Shown here piece after piece: positions 7,462 through 14,669 of a DNA stretch of 14,669 nt. Positions within the stretch are counted from its first letter, which is position 1; every line of letters starts with the position of its first letter. The notes beneath the pieces are model-generated. The model was not told where the DNA came from and ran no database searches. It saw nothing but the letters and a program-made list of their open reading frames with translations. Source of the DNA: Mariprofundaceae bacterium. Lineage in GTDB: Bacteria; Pseudomonadota; Zetaproteobacteria; Mariprofundales; Mariprofundaceae. Location: NCBI GenBank assembly GCA_030950875.1, contig JAUZQS010000292.1, positions 1 to 14,669 of the forward strand, given 5' to 3'. Made by a program: the position numbers and the translations under genes.

Positions 7462-9126
7462 CTAAACCTGCCAATCCTCAATCAAATAGTCGTAACCCTG
7501 CTCGGCCAGAAAGCGTTGGCGATTGCGAGCAAATTTCAATTCTTCGCTGTCTTCTGAAACCAAGGTGTAAAAATATGCAGGGCCACCTTTGGGGCGAAGG
7601 ATACGACCCAGACGTTGTGCTTCTTCTTGCCTTGAACCAAAAGCACCTGATATTTGAATGGCAATGGAAGCATCGGGTAAATCAATGGCATAGTTGGCAA
7701 CTTTGGAGACCACCAGCAAGCGCAAATCACCCGCCCGAAATGCACTATATAGGCGCTCCCGTTCAGCAGAAGACATGCGTCCTGTAATGACAGGCGCACC
7801 AAGAAATTTAGCGATGCGGGTTAATTGTTTGATATACTGACCAATCACCAAAATGCCTTCACCATCATGTTTTTCAATCAAGGACTTAGCAACACTGTCT
7901 TTAATTTTATTCTCTGCGGCAATGCGATAAGCCAGACGACGATCTTCTGCAACGGCGTGGGCAAGGTGATCATCTTCAGACATAGGTACACGAATTTCAA
8001 TGCAATGAGCCTCGGCAATATGCCCAGATGCTTCCAACTCACGCCAAGGTAGGTCGTAGCGCTTGGGGCCAATCAAAGAGAATACATCTTTTTCCAAACC
8101 ATCCTCACGAATCAAGGTGGCCGTTAAACCCAAACGGCGGCGCGCCTGAATTTCGGATACAGCACGAAATACAGGCGCTGGCAATACATGCACCTCGTCA
8201 AAAATAATTAAACCCCACTGCTGCTGTGTAATGACATCAAGATGTAGCATCTCACCATCTTTTTCAGATCGGTAAGTCAACATTTGATAGGTCGCAACCG
8301 TGACTGGCTGAATATCTTTTCGCGCCCCTGTATATTCACCCAGTTGTGAGGCTTCAAGGTGGGTTTTATCCAGTAGCTCGGCATGCCACTGATGGGCTGC
8401 TGCGGTGTTGGGTGTTAGAATAAGGGTGTTCATGCCAATTTTCGCCATAGTCGCCATACCCACCATGGTTTTTCCAGCCCCGCATGCCAATACAACCACG
8501 CCATGACTGCCTGCAGCCACAAAGGCATCCACGGCTTTTTTCTGGTAATCACGCACAGCAAATTGTTGCTTTGTAGAGCGCGTAACATCACGCAAGGTAA
8601 TGTTCAGCTCGGCGGAATCCTTAAAGCCAGCTTGATCATCGACAGGGAACCCAAGCTTGATGAGCGTGTGTTTTAATGCGCCACGCTGCGCGGGATCGAT
8701 TAAAAAGGTGTCTTTGTTAAGCTGCTGCTTGATTTTACTCAGAACACTTTTTTCTTTTGCAACCTGGGCAGCAATAAACGCGTCACTGATGGTCAAGCGC
8801 AAGGTATGTTCATCATCTTTTGTAAGAACCAATTGACCATAGCGTGAAAAGGTGCGGCGCATTTCAATCAGTACATTGCTAGGAATAGCATATTTACTGA
8901 ATGCCAATAAAGCAGCCTCTGCCGCTTCCAAGCTATGACCCGAAGCTGCTGCATTCCATAAGCTTAAGGGGTGGAGGCGGTAGGTATGGATATGCTCTGG
9001 TGACTTCTCTAACTCTGCAAAGGGGGCAATAGCATCACGAGCCTCCGCAAACTGTGGATTGTGTGTTTCTAATAACAAAGTGTGATCGCCTTGTACAATT
9101 AACGGGCGCTCAGGATGGTATGTCAT
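7462..9126 (-). CDS. XPB/UvsW-type SF2 DNA helicase
   Basis: This is an ATP-dependent 3'-5' DNA helicase/translocase of the XPB (ERCC3) family, 554 aa. The first ~180 residues resemble the N-terminal domain of bacterial XPB proteins, for example RPLIVQGDHTLLLE and FAELEKSPEHIHTYR. The helicase core follows, with Walker A ACGAGKT (K219), DEVH (310-313), LTATLIREDG containing the XPB RED motif (340-342), and QRLGRILRP (504-512). All motifs look intact. Its start overlaps the stop of the 754-aa gene as ATGA, so the two are co-translated. Bacterial XPB genes paired with a large helicase-associated protein are well known in Actinobacteria and scattered elsewhere. In archaea XPB partners the nuclease Bax1, which is not seen here. 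A role in DNA repair is likely by family but not shown. Confidence 0.95.
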   Translation of the reverse strand: MTYHPERPLIVQGDHTLLLETHNPQFAEARDAIAPFAELEKSPEHIHTYRLHPLSLWNAAASGHSLEAAEAALLAFSKYAIPSNVLIEMRRTFSRYGQLVLTKDDEHTLRLTISDAFIAAQVAKEKSVLSKIKQQLNKDTFLIDPAQRGALKHTLIKLGFPVDDQAGFKDSAELNITLRDVTRSTKQQFAVRDYQKKAVDAFVAAGSHGVVVLACGAGKTMVGMATMAKIGMNTLILTPNTAAAHQWHAELLDKTHLEASQLGEYTGARKDIQPVTVATYQMLTYRSEKDGEMLHLDVITQQQWGLIIFDEVHVLPAPVFRAVSEIQARRRLGLTATLIREDGLEKDVFSLIGPKRYDLPWRELEASGHIAEAHCIEIRVPMSEDDHLAHAVAEDRRLAYRIAAENKIKDSVAKSLIEKHDGEGILVIGQYIKQLTRIAKFLGAPVITGRMSSAERERLYSAFRAGDLRLLVVSKVANYAIDLPDASIAIQISGAFGSRQEEAQRLGRILRPKGGPAYFYTLVSEDSEELKFARNRQRFLAEQGYDYLIEDWQV

Positions 9127-11387
9127 GTCAGTTTATCCAAGCCTAGCTTTTGTATTTCATTTTCATCCAGTTCGCGCAAACGTAATATATGTTTTGGCTC
9201 TAGCATAACGGTGGTTTTCAATAGCTTATAGCTACCTTTGGATTGACTTGCGCATTGAATGTCAATCCAACCATAGTAATCACCGCGAATACACGCATAT
9301 ACTTGTTTACTTTTTGATGTTCGTGTTTTTTGATAAGCAAGCTCTAGCCAGAGGTCTGTACGATTATCATCGCAATCCATCCATGCTTTAATCTTTGCCG
9401 TGCCCGTTATCCATAGCATAGGAGCAAGCAATGTATCCAGCAATAAACCTTCTTTCACACAGGCTTCCATAAAGGCATGGGCATCAGCATGGGCATCCAA
9501 CAATACAATGTCAGGGTGACTTTTAAATGGTTGAGAAAGCTTAAAGCCAGCACGTTGTAAGCGTTGCATCGCGCTGCGGTCATGCAACTGAATGACCATT
9601 GCAGTTGCAGCGACTGCCCCAATCGGTTTTTGACTGGCTTGTTTATCAAACATATAAGCTACAGCTTGTGGCAATTGCGACTGCAAAGACTCCAGCACTT
9701 TGCGCACCTCTTTTAATGCTGACTTATCCATAGAGATACGTTTTAGAGCCTTTTCATCCAGTTGTAGTGTTACCATATGTTCAATGGAAGACAGGCTGCA
9801 AAAAATTGCTAATTTGGGCAAAATCTTATGACTACAATCAGGCGGTAGTTGAACCTCGCCCGAAGCAGAGATAAACCCCGCCACTTTGGCTTTACTATCT
9901 GCTCCATGCCAGCCTGGAACAGTCCATAGGGGTGTTTTATTCACCATTACATCATGAAACTGTGGCAAAAAATAAACTTTCCGCTCTGTCATATTCAAAT
10001 GATTCAAAGCGCTAAATTGAAATTCAACAAGCAGACCATGCCAGTCAGCACCCTTCATGCTCTTTGCCTTCAGCCATGTTTCAAGCATATCCAAATCCAG
10101 CCACTGATCTGTTGGCAACTCTGCCAATAGCTTCCAGCAGTCCGTTTTTTCCTGCTCTGTCCAAGTGTCCGATTGGCGTAAAATATTATAGATCTGATTA
10201 CGATACGATTTCAGCCAAATACGCCAATCAATCACGGCGGCGCGAATCACTTTATTTTTCTCCACCACAAGCTGACCAACGAACATACTCTGGATAAGCA
10301 TTTCCAATAAACCCATGTCGCTTTGTCCAAGCACTTGAGCGAGTTTCTTTAAATCACTTTTTCGCAAGCTTCCTTGCTGCGTTATACCCAACGGTAAAAA
10401 GTGTAAAGTCATCCATAACTGCCAGATTTCATGCGACCAGAACCAAGCTGATGGTACCTCCATATTACATGGTTCCACGCACCATTGTTTTTGTATATCG
10501 CTCACCAATGCATGTTTCTTCTTTTTAAGCGCTCTTTTTAACAAAACTTTTGCTTCGGAACATAAAACAACAGAAGCGGAAAGTTCATCACCAATTTTAA
10601 CCACGATGCCTAACAGGCCTAGGCAAATTAAGCGCCTTAAACCTTCAGGGATCTCCGATACTAAGCTTGCACGTAAACTCACGACATTACCCTGATAATA
10701 GTGGTTTACTTCCACTTTCTTCAATGATGGATAAAAAACGTGCAGCTCATCCCATGTCTTAATCGGCTGATCATTCAAAGCCAATAAAAGTTTCCAATCA
10801 TCATTGTTTAAGTCCTCATCGACCGCCATAGCATTCAAAGCTTGCTGTCCATACACCACCAACCAACCAGATAGTTCGTTACGAAGCGGTGTCGCTTGCA
10901 TCGCCAGCCTGGCTTCCTTTGGCACAAGTTGCTGAAGAAACGCCAGCAGACTTTTTGCTGTAATGGTTGTCCATGTACAATCATTAACCGTGGCACGCAG
11001 ACCCATTACAAGTTCAGATGGCAAACAGTAAAAGCCATCATATTCGAACAGCATGCCACGCTGCACTAAAACCTTTACAGCGCTGGCGTACTTCTGATTC
11101 AAATTCTTTATGGAGATGAAGCCTTTTCCGTCCGCAATATCGATCACTAAATCACGGCCATAATCTTCTGCCGCCAGTTGCCATGAATGTTGAGGGGGCT
11201 TACCATTTACATAGCAAGCAAGGTCAAAAAACTTCTTTGAAACTAGGCTTCGATGATAAGAATCTTCATAGCGTTTTTGCTTAAGCTTCCCCATGCTCTT
11301 TTCCAGCACAGGTTCAAGGCAACGCTCAAACTCAGTCCGCTCTTCTAGCGAGCTATGCTCTCGCCAGTAACCAAGGGTTTGCAGCAT
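9123..11387 (-). CDS. Large helicase-associated protein, partner of bacterial XPB
   Basis: This 754-aa protein carries no helicase motifs of its own. Residues about 505-645 resemble the domain that InterPro calls the XPB/Ssl2 N-terminal domain (Pfam Helicase_C_3), found in large proteins encoded beside bacterial XPB (Rv0862c type). The evidence is the pattern GEVQLPPDCSHKILPKLAIF, then TLQLDEKALKR, LPQAVAYMF and GAVAATAMVIQLHD. The N-terminal ~480 residues are poorly recognisable: mostly helical in appearance, with a Lys-rich stretch around 288-292 and many Trp residues. The start codon lies in the ileS stop (TAATG) and the stop overlaps xpb by ATGA, so the gene is tightly coupled on both sides. 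It probably acts as an XPB cofactor or DNA-binding subunit; that role is inferred from pairing and domain. Confidence 0.82.
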   Translation of the reverse strand: MLQTLGYWREHSSLEERTEFERCLEPVLEKSMGKLKQKRYEDSYHRSLVSKKFFDLACYVNGKPPQHSWQLAAEDYGRDLVIDIADGKGFISIKNLNQKYASAVKVLVQRGMLFEYDGFYCLPSELVMGLRATVNDCTWTTITAKSLLAFLQQLVPKEARLAMQATPLRNELSGWLVVYGQQALNAMAVDEDLNNDDWKLLLALNDQPIKTWDELHVFYPSLKKVEVNHYYQGNVVSLRASLVSEIPEGLRRLICLGLLGIVVKIGDELSASVVLCSEAKVLLKRALKKKKHALVSDIQKQWCVEPCNMEVPSAWFWSHEIWQLWMTLHFLPLGITQQGSLRKSDLKKLAQVLGQSDMGLLEMLIQSMFVGQLVVEKNKVIRAAVIDWRIWLKSYRNQIYNILRQSDTWTEQEKTDCWKLLAELPTDQWLDLDMLETWLKAKSMKGADWHGLLVEFQFSALNHLNMTERKVYFLPQFHDVMVNKTPLWTVPGWHGADSKAKVAGFISASGEVQLPPDCSHKILPKLAIFCSLSSIEHMVTLQLDEKALKRISMDKSALKEVRKVLESLQSQLPQAVAYMFDKQASQKPIGAVAATAMVIQLHDRSAMQRLQRAGFKLSQPFKSHPDIVLLDAHADAHAFMEACVKEGLLLDTLLAPMLWITGTAKIKAWMDCDDNRTDLWLELAYQKTRTSKSKQVYACIRGDYYGWIDIQCASQSKGSYKLLKTTVMLEPKHILRLRELDENEIQKLGLDKLT

Positions 11388-13669
11388 TAATAGTCCATCA
11401 CTACATCAAAACAACGCGGGCAGACTTCATTGTGTACGGCATGATTCGTATCTTTGGGTGTTGCCACATTCCAGCAACGTGGGCATTTGATGCCTTCGGC
11501 GGCTTGAATGCTCAAAGTGTCACCAGCCTGTGCATGGGCTACAATCAATAGCTGTTCATAACTTTCACCCACACTGGCGGCAAAAGCTGTATCCAAATTT
11601 GGAATTTGCACACTGGCGGCAATTGAAGAGCCAACCACTTTATCTTTCTTGGCAACATCCATGGCGGTATTCACTTGCTCACGCATGGTGAAAAAGGCAT
11701 CCCATGCCGCAACATCAATCTCAACATCTTGAATCTCTGCGAAGTTTTGCAGATGAATGCTCTTATCATTTGAACCTGGTAAAAATTCCCAAATTTCATC
11801 GGCAGTCATCGGAACAATTGGTGCAATCAAACGCACCAAGGTATGGGCAATATCGTACAATGTGCTTTGTGCAGACATGCGGCGTTCCGAATCGATGCTG
11901 TCGCAATACAAACGATCTTTGATGATATCGAGGTAAAAACCACCCAAATCCACCGAGCAAAAATTGTGAATTTCTTGGTGAATTTGATGGAAATAGTATT
12001 TTTCATAGGATTCTTGCACATTATGAGATACTTCTGCCAAGCGGTGCATTGCCCATTGATCAAGTTGAGTGCGATTTTCTACTGCGACAGCATGATTGCT
12101 ATCAAAGTTCTCAAGATTGCTTAACAAGAAACGAATCGTATTACGAATGCGGCGATAGGATTCAGCCAGTTGTTTGATGATTTCATCGGAAATACGAATA
12201 TCCGCCGAATAGTCCGCAGAAGCAATCCACAAGCGCAGAATATCTGCGCCCATTTGATTGATGATTTTTTGTGGAGCAACTACATTGCCCTTGGATTTGG
12301 ACATTTTATTGCCGTTTTTATCCACCACAAAACCGTGCGTTAACACAGCTTTAAACGGCGCTACACCACGTGTGCCAATGGACTCAAGCAAGGATGACTG
12401 GAACCAGCCGCGATGTTGGTCAGAGCCTTCTAGGTACAAATCCGCTGGTGATTGCAAGTCATCGCGCTGCTCTAAAACACAAGCATGCGTTGAACCTGAA
12501 TCAAACCAAACATCCAAAATATCTGTTTCTTTTTCAAAAGCGGCGCCACCACAATCAGGGCATGTTGCGCCTTGCGGTAAGAATTCAGACACATCTTTGG
12601 CAAACCAGACATCGGCACCTGCCTCTTCGACTTGCTTGGCAATGCCTTCCACTACTTCGGGTGTTGTCACTGAATGCGAGCCGCACTCACAGCGAATGGC
12701 TGTAATGGGAACACCCCAATTACGTTGACGAGAAACACACCAGTCAGGGCGCTGCTCAACCATGCCGCGAATACGATTTTCACCCCATGCGGGTGTCCAC
12801 GCTGTTTCTTTGATGGCGGCTAAAGCTTTATCACGCAAATCGTTTTTATCCATCGAGATAAACCACTGCGGCGTGGCACGGAAAATCAATGGTTTATGGC
12901 AGCGCCAACAATGCGGGTAAGAATGCCGAATTTGATCTGTAGCCAATAATGCCCCACAGCTTTGCAAATACTCAACCATTACGGCATTGGCTTTATAGAC
13001 ATGATGCCCTTCAACGATTGGGGTGGCCGGCTCAAAAATACCGTGGTCATCGACTGGGTTAAAGGCTTTAATGCCATATTTTAACGATATTTCGTAATCC
13101 TCTTGGCCATGGCCCGGGGCGGTATGCACACAGCCAGTACCAGCATCTAAGGTGACATGATCACCCACTAAAATGGGCGCATCTTGATCGAGGTATGGGT
13201 GACGAAACTTGCGATTTTCTAGTTTTTCGCCCTTAAAGTGTGAAATAACCTCATATTCTGCATTTAATTCTTTAAAAACGTCCTCAGACAGCCCTTCTGC
13301 AAGAATGATAATTTCATTTTCAGTTAAATTTTCATTGTCCTTAGCATCGGTAATACGTGCTGCAATATAATCCAATGCAGGCCCAACAGAGACAGCGAGA
13401 TTGGCAGGAATCGTCCACGGGGTTGTTGTCCAAATAACGACGGAAACATTGCCCGTTAGCACGGGATCAATGTCGGACAAATCTTCACCGGCCTTGAACT
13501 TCACATAAATCGAGTGCGAGGTGTGATCCTCATGTTCTACTTCTGCTTCTGCCAAGGCGGTGGCGCATGAAACGCACCAATGCACAGGTTTAGCACCTTT
13601 ATATAAGCCACCATTGGCCAAAAACTTGCCAATTTCACGCACGGTATTGGCTTCAAATTGATAATCCAT
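11387..13669 (-). CDS. ileS: Isoleucyl-tRNA synthetase, C-terminal part of an interrupted gene
   Basis: IleRS charges tRNA-Ile in the cytoplasm. These 760 codons hold most of the enzyme. The CP1 editing domain includes TTTPWTIPAN and GTGCVHTAPGHGQEDY (177-192). A Cys-rich insertion contains CECG and CPDCGG. LDVWFDSGSTH and the KMSKS loop (455-459) follow. The C-terminal zinc finger has C729, C732, C750 and C753. The ATG at 13669 is not a real start: homology continues in the same frame for 41 more codons upstream (SEFRAECREYA, DWENPYVTMDYQ) until the TAA at 13793-13795. With the N-terminal part the total is 926 codons, normal for IleRS. The tail ends VVMDY, unlike IVSA in the displaced copy at 7363-7458, so this 3' end may have been imported with the downstream helicase genes. 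Confidence 0.95.
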   Translation of the reverse strand: MDYQFEANTVREIGKFLANGGLYKGAKPVHWCVSCATALAEAEVEHEDHTSHSIYVKFKAGEDLSDIDPVLTGNVSVVIWTTTPWTIPANLAVSVGPALDYIAARITDAKDNENLTENEIIILAEGLSEDVFKELNAEYEVISHFKGEKLENRKFRHPYLDQDAPILVGDHVTLDAGTGCVHTAPGHGQEDYEISLKYGIKAFNPVDDHGIFEPATPIVEGHHVYKANAVMVEYLQSCGALLATDQIRHSYPHCWRCHKPLIFRATPQWFISMDKNDLRDKALAAIKETAWTPAWGENRIRGMVEQRPDWCVSRQRNWGVPITAIRCECGSHSVTTPEVVEGIAKQVEEAGADVWFAKDVSEFLPQGATCPDCGGAAFEKETDILDVWFDSGSTHACVLEQRDDLQSPADLYLEGSDQHRGWFQSSLLESIGTRGVAPFKAVLTHGFVVDKNGNKMSKSKGNVVAPQKIINQMGADILRLWIASADYSADIRISDEIIKQLAESYRRIRNTIRFLLSNLENFDSNHAVAVENRTQLDQWAMHRLAEVSHNVQESYEKYYFHQIHQEIHNFCSVDLGGFYLDIIKDRLYCDSIDSERRMSAQSTLYDIAHTLVRLIAPIVPMTADEIWEFLPGSNDKSIHLQNFAEIQDVEIDVAAWDAFFTMREQVNTAMDVAKKDKVVGSSIAASVQIPNLDTAFAASVGESYEQLLIVAHAQAGDTLSIQAAEGIKCPRCWNVATPKDTNHAVHNEVCPRCFDVVMDY
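11406..11480 (-). repeat. Direct repeat copy 1, present ileS 3' end (proximal)
   Basis: This copy codes for the last zinc-finger segment of IleRS and matches 7379-7453 at 69 of 75 positions, with an offset of 4,027 bp. The repeat covers roughly Cys732 to Asp755 of the visible ileS fragment, and similarity falls away at the stop codon. In position it resembles an attachment-site repeat at the 3' end of a housekeeping gene, but homology-assisted recombination would leave a similar structure. Confidence 0.93.
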
Positions 13670-13792
13670 GGTTACATACGGATTTTCCCAATCTCCTGTA
13701 ATGCCCAGTCGTTTGAATTCTTGACGCTGAATATCAATTTGACCTTTGGCATATTCGCGGCATTCGGCACGAAATTCTGAGTCGCTAATATC

Positions 13793-13795
13793 TTA
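13793..13795 (-). other. ileS: In-frame TAA inside ileS
   Basis: The codons around it on the minus strand read CGC AAA AAA TAA GAT ATT AGC. Both sides are clear IleRS in the same frame, with 41 codons and no second stop down to Met at 13669. A single base change (for example GAA or AAA to TAA) explains it better than an indel, because shifting at the A6 run leads out of frame. UAA also ends ileS itself and the RecQ-UvrD gene, so UAA is not simply reassigned in this genome. Confidence 0.9.
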
Positions 13796-14167
13796 TTTTT
13801 TGCGTTTCTTTTTCTTAAACTTTTCTTCAACCTTTAACTCAATCGGCAAGCCATGACAATCCCAACCGGGTACATACGGGGCATCAAAACCCATCATGGT
13901 ACGCGATCGAACGACAATATCTTTAAGCACTTTGTTGACCGCATGACCAATATGAATGGAGCCATTGGCGTATGGAGGGCCATCATGCAAAATAAATTTC
14001 GGCGCATCTTTGCGAGCCGCGCGAATTTGCGCATAAAGATCTTCTTCTTCCCACTTTGCCAAGCGTTTTGGTTCATTTACAGGCAAATTACCACGCATGG
14101 GGAAATCGGTTTTGGGTAGGAAAACGGTTTTTTTATAATCAAAGGTTGGTTGTTCAGACACAGACAT
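13793..14167 (-). CDS. ileS: Isoleucyl-tRNA synthetase, N-terminal part ending at in-frame TAA
   Basis: These 124 codons encode the start of IleRS: the FPMRGNLP region, [16 protein letters not shown] with the class I HIGH motif, and [19 protein letters not shown]. The frame then runs through a Lys-rich stretch (KKKKRKK) into TAA at 13793-13795, and the IleRS sequence resumes in the same frame immediately after it. On its own the fragment cannot be an active enzyme. The start is uncertain. The ATG at 14167 has GGAG only 1 nt away, whereas a GTG at 14161 (third codon) has the same GGAG 7 nt upstream, so GTG may be the true start. A GAGACA-N17-TATGAT promoter lies about 40 bp upstream. Confidence 0.93.
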   Translation of the reverse strand: MSVSEQPTFDYKKTVFLPKTDFPMRGNLPVNEPKRLAKWEEEDLYAQIRAARKDAPKFILHDGPPYANGSIHIGHAVNKVLKDIVVRSRTMMGFDAPYVPGWDCHGLPIELKVEEKFKKKKRKK

Positions 14168-14204
14168 GCTCCAAAAAGATCAGATAATCACATATTTTGC
14201 GTGA

Positions 14205-14233
14205 ATCATAGAGAATTCAAGCTGAAATGTCTC
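14205..14233 (-). promoter_or_regulatory. Putative sigma-70-type promoter of ileS
   Basis: On the minus strand GAGACA (14233-14228, 4/6 to TTGACA) is followed by a 17-nt spacer and TATGAT (14210-14205, 5/6 to TATAAT). Transcription would start near 14198 and leave a leader of about 30 nt before the ileS start. Spacing is ideal, but the -35 match is only fair. Confidence 0.45.
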
Positions 14234-14313
14234 ATTTGAATCAAACAACGTATTCGGCAAGAATATTACGATGTTACTTCAGAGCGTTCTCCTTGCCAAT
14301 AACGCCATAGATT

Positions 14314-14369
14314 AAGGCTATCAATAGAGCCTTGCAACAGGGTTTGTGAGCGTTGCTGTATGCAAGGCT
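14314..14369. other. Two mutually exclusive hairpins upstream of ileS
   Basis: AGCCTTGCA (14328-14336) pairs with TGCAAGGCT (14361-14369). The stem extends through ACAG/CTGT (14337-14340 with 14356-14359) after a 1-nt bulge. The same AGCCTT (14328-14333) can instead pair with AAGGCT at 14314-14319, so the two folds exclude each other. A further GCGTT/AACGC repeat lies at 14284-14305. No T-tract follows on either strand, so these are not clear terminators. The proposed ileS promoter lies downstream, so a leader role would need an upstream promoter. Confidence 0.45.
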
Positions 14370-14424
14370 TCTTTCAGTCATTGCGGTCAAACGCACTTGG
14401 TTCTTCATTGGTTAAGTGTGTATA

Positions 14425-14588
14425 ACCTAGATACTGCAAGTGTTTGCACATACATAGCGCAACCTCTTGATTCACTTGGACTATTTAAAAAACACTCATC
14501 ATCAATAAGGTGACTACGTGTTTTTTCAATACGCCATGTAAACCAATACCTTACACTCTGCACGTATAAACACTTGCAGGATCTAGGT
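14425..14588. repeat. Imperfect palindrome of about 164 bp
   Basis: The two 82-nt halves, 14425-14506 and 14507-14588, pair about a centre at 14506.5. By hand count 57 of 82 positions are Watson-Crick. The outer arms are strongest: 14425-14445 pair with 14568-14588 at 20 of 21, sharing ACCTAGAT and CTGCAAGTGTTT. An inner AAAAAACAC/GTGTTTTTT stem sits at 14487-14495 and 14518-14526. About nine of the mismatches would be G-U pairs in a minus-strand RNA against one in a plus-strand RNA. It could be a decayed miniature inverted-repeat element or a structured minus-strand RNA. A 72-codon frame inside it (14405-14623, minus) shows no protein features and is probably chance. Confidence 0.75.
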
Positions 14589-14654
14589 ATAATATTTTCC
14601 CCATGGCCGCAATTTAACCTCAATCGCTGTTACGCTTATACTTTGAGTCCGCCC

Positions 14655-14663
14655 TGCTATTAT
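14655..14663 (+). promoter_or_regulatory. Possible extended -10 promoter facing the right edge
   Basis: TGCTATTAT fits an extended -10 element (TGn plus a 5/6 TATAAT match). A weak CTTATA lies 17 nt upstream of it. It would drive a divergent gene beyond the window. The stretch 14593-14654 between the palindrome and this element holds nothing I can recognise. Confidence 0.25.
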
Positions 14664-14669
14664 CGCCAG

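Noticed and set aside
7329..7787. 152-aa plus-strand ORF
   Set aside because: It runs antisense over the displaced ileS end and xpb and has no protein-like features; the minus-strand genes explain the region.
7378..11481. Insertion sequence or integrase-bearing island around xpb
   Set aside because: No transposase, recombinase, terminal inverted repeats or tRNA gene is visible in the interval; only the ileS direct repeats are present.
12258..12728. 156-aa and 111-aa plus-strand ORFs within ileS
   Set aside because: Both are antisense shadows of conserved IleRS coding sequence, with odd composition and no motif.
13670..13795. Frameshift in ileS
   Set aside because: The codons on both sides of the TAA are in the same frame and the intervening 41 codons are good IleRS, so it is a single nonsense codon, not a frame change.
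13793..13795. Recoding of the stop as selenocysteine or pyrrolysine
   Set aside because: Those use UGA and UAG; this codon is UAA, and UAA is used as a normal stop elsewhere in the window.
14168..14420. T-box leader for ileS
   Set aside because: No T-box consensus (AGGGTGGNACCGCG) and no terminator T-tract could be found.
14487..14526. Bidirectional intrinsic terminator in the palindrome core
   Set aside because: The AAAAAACAC/GTGTTTTTT stem has only three G-C pairs with a 22-nt loop, too weak to call.
14405..14623. 72-aa minus-strand ORF upstream of ileS
   Set aside because: It spans the long palindrome, lacks a good ribosome-binding site and looks like no known protein.

Overview
The window looks like a Gram-negative, Pseudomonadota-type chromosome of moderate G+C. 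The evidence is an ileS-lspA housekeeping pair on one strand, an E. coli-like YefM/YoeB pair and a PerM-type permease. I cannot name the genus from sequence alone. Every convincing gene is on the minus strand, so transcription runs from right to left. The right edge (about 14170-14669) is non-coding and holds a plausible ileS promoter and several inverted repeats, one of them an imperfect palindrome of about 164 bp.

From right to left the genes are: ileS (14167 to 11387, interrupted by an in-frame TAA at 13793-13795); a 754-aa XPB-associated protein that starts inside the ileS stop codon (TAATG); an XPB/UvsW-type SF2 helicase overlapping it by ATGA; a displaced second copy of the ileS 3' end readable as a 31-codon ORF; yefM; yoeB (GTG start, GTGA overlap); a 1689-aa exonuclease-RecQ-UvrD fusion whose start overlaps yoeB by 8 bp (ATGGATGA); lspA; a 67-aa cysteine protein resembling a short BFD [2Fe-2S] domain; and an AI-2E/PerM-family permease cut by the left edge.

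ileS and lspA are adjacent in many bacteria. Here about 9.7 kb of DNA-processing and toxin-antitoxin genes sits between them. The clearest trace of how part of this arrived is a 75-bp direct repeat (69/75 identical by my hand alignment) of the ileS 3' end. One copy is the present end of ileS (11406-11480) and the other lies a few bases past the xpb stop (7379-7453), 4,027 bp away. The XPB pair therefore sits between two alleles of the ileS 3' end, as expected if a module carrying its own ileS terminus entered at that site and displaced the old one. No integrase or transposase is visible.

The second half of the island, yefM-yoeB plus the helicase fusion, forms a separate translationally coupled block with its own inverted repeat upstream. 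Together these genes look like a two-part genome-maintenance or defence island riding on a housekeeping operon. The defence role is inference only. The ileS nonsense codon is either a consensus error or a real lesion in a normally essential gene.
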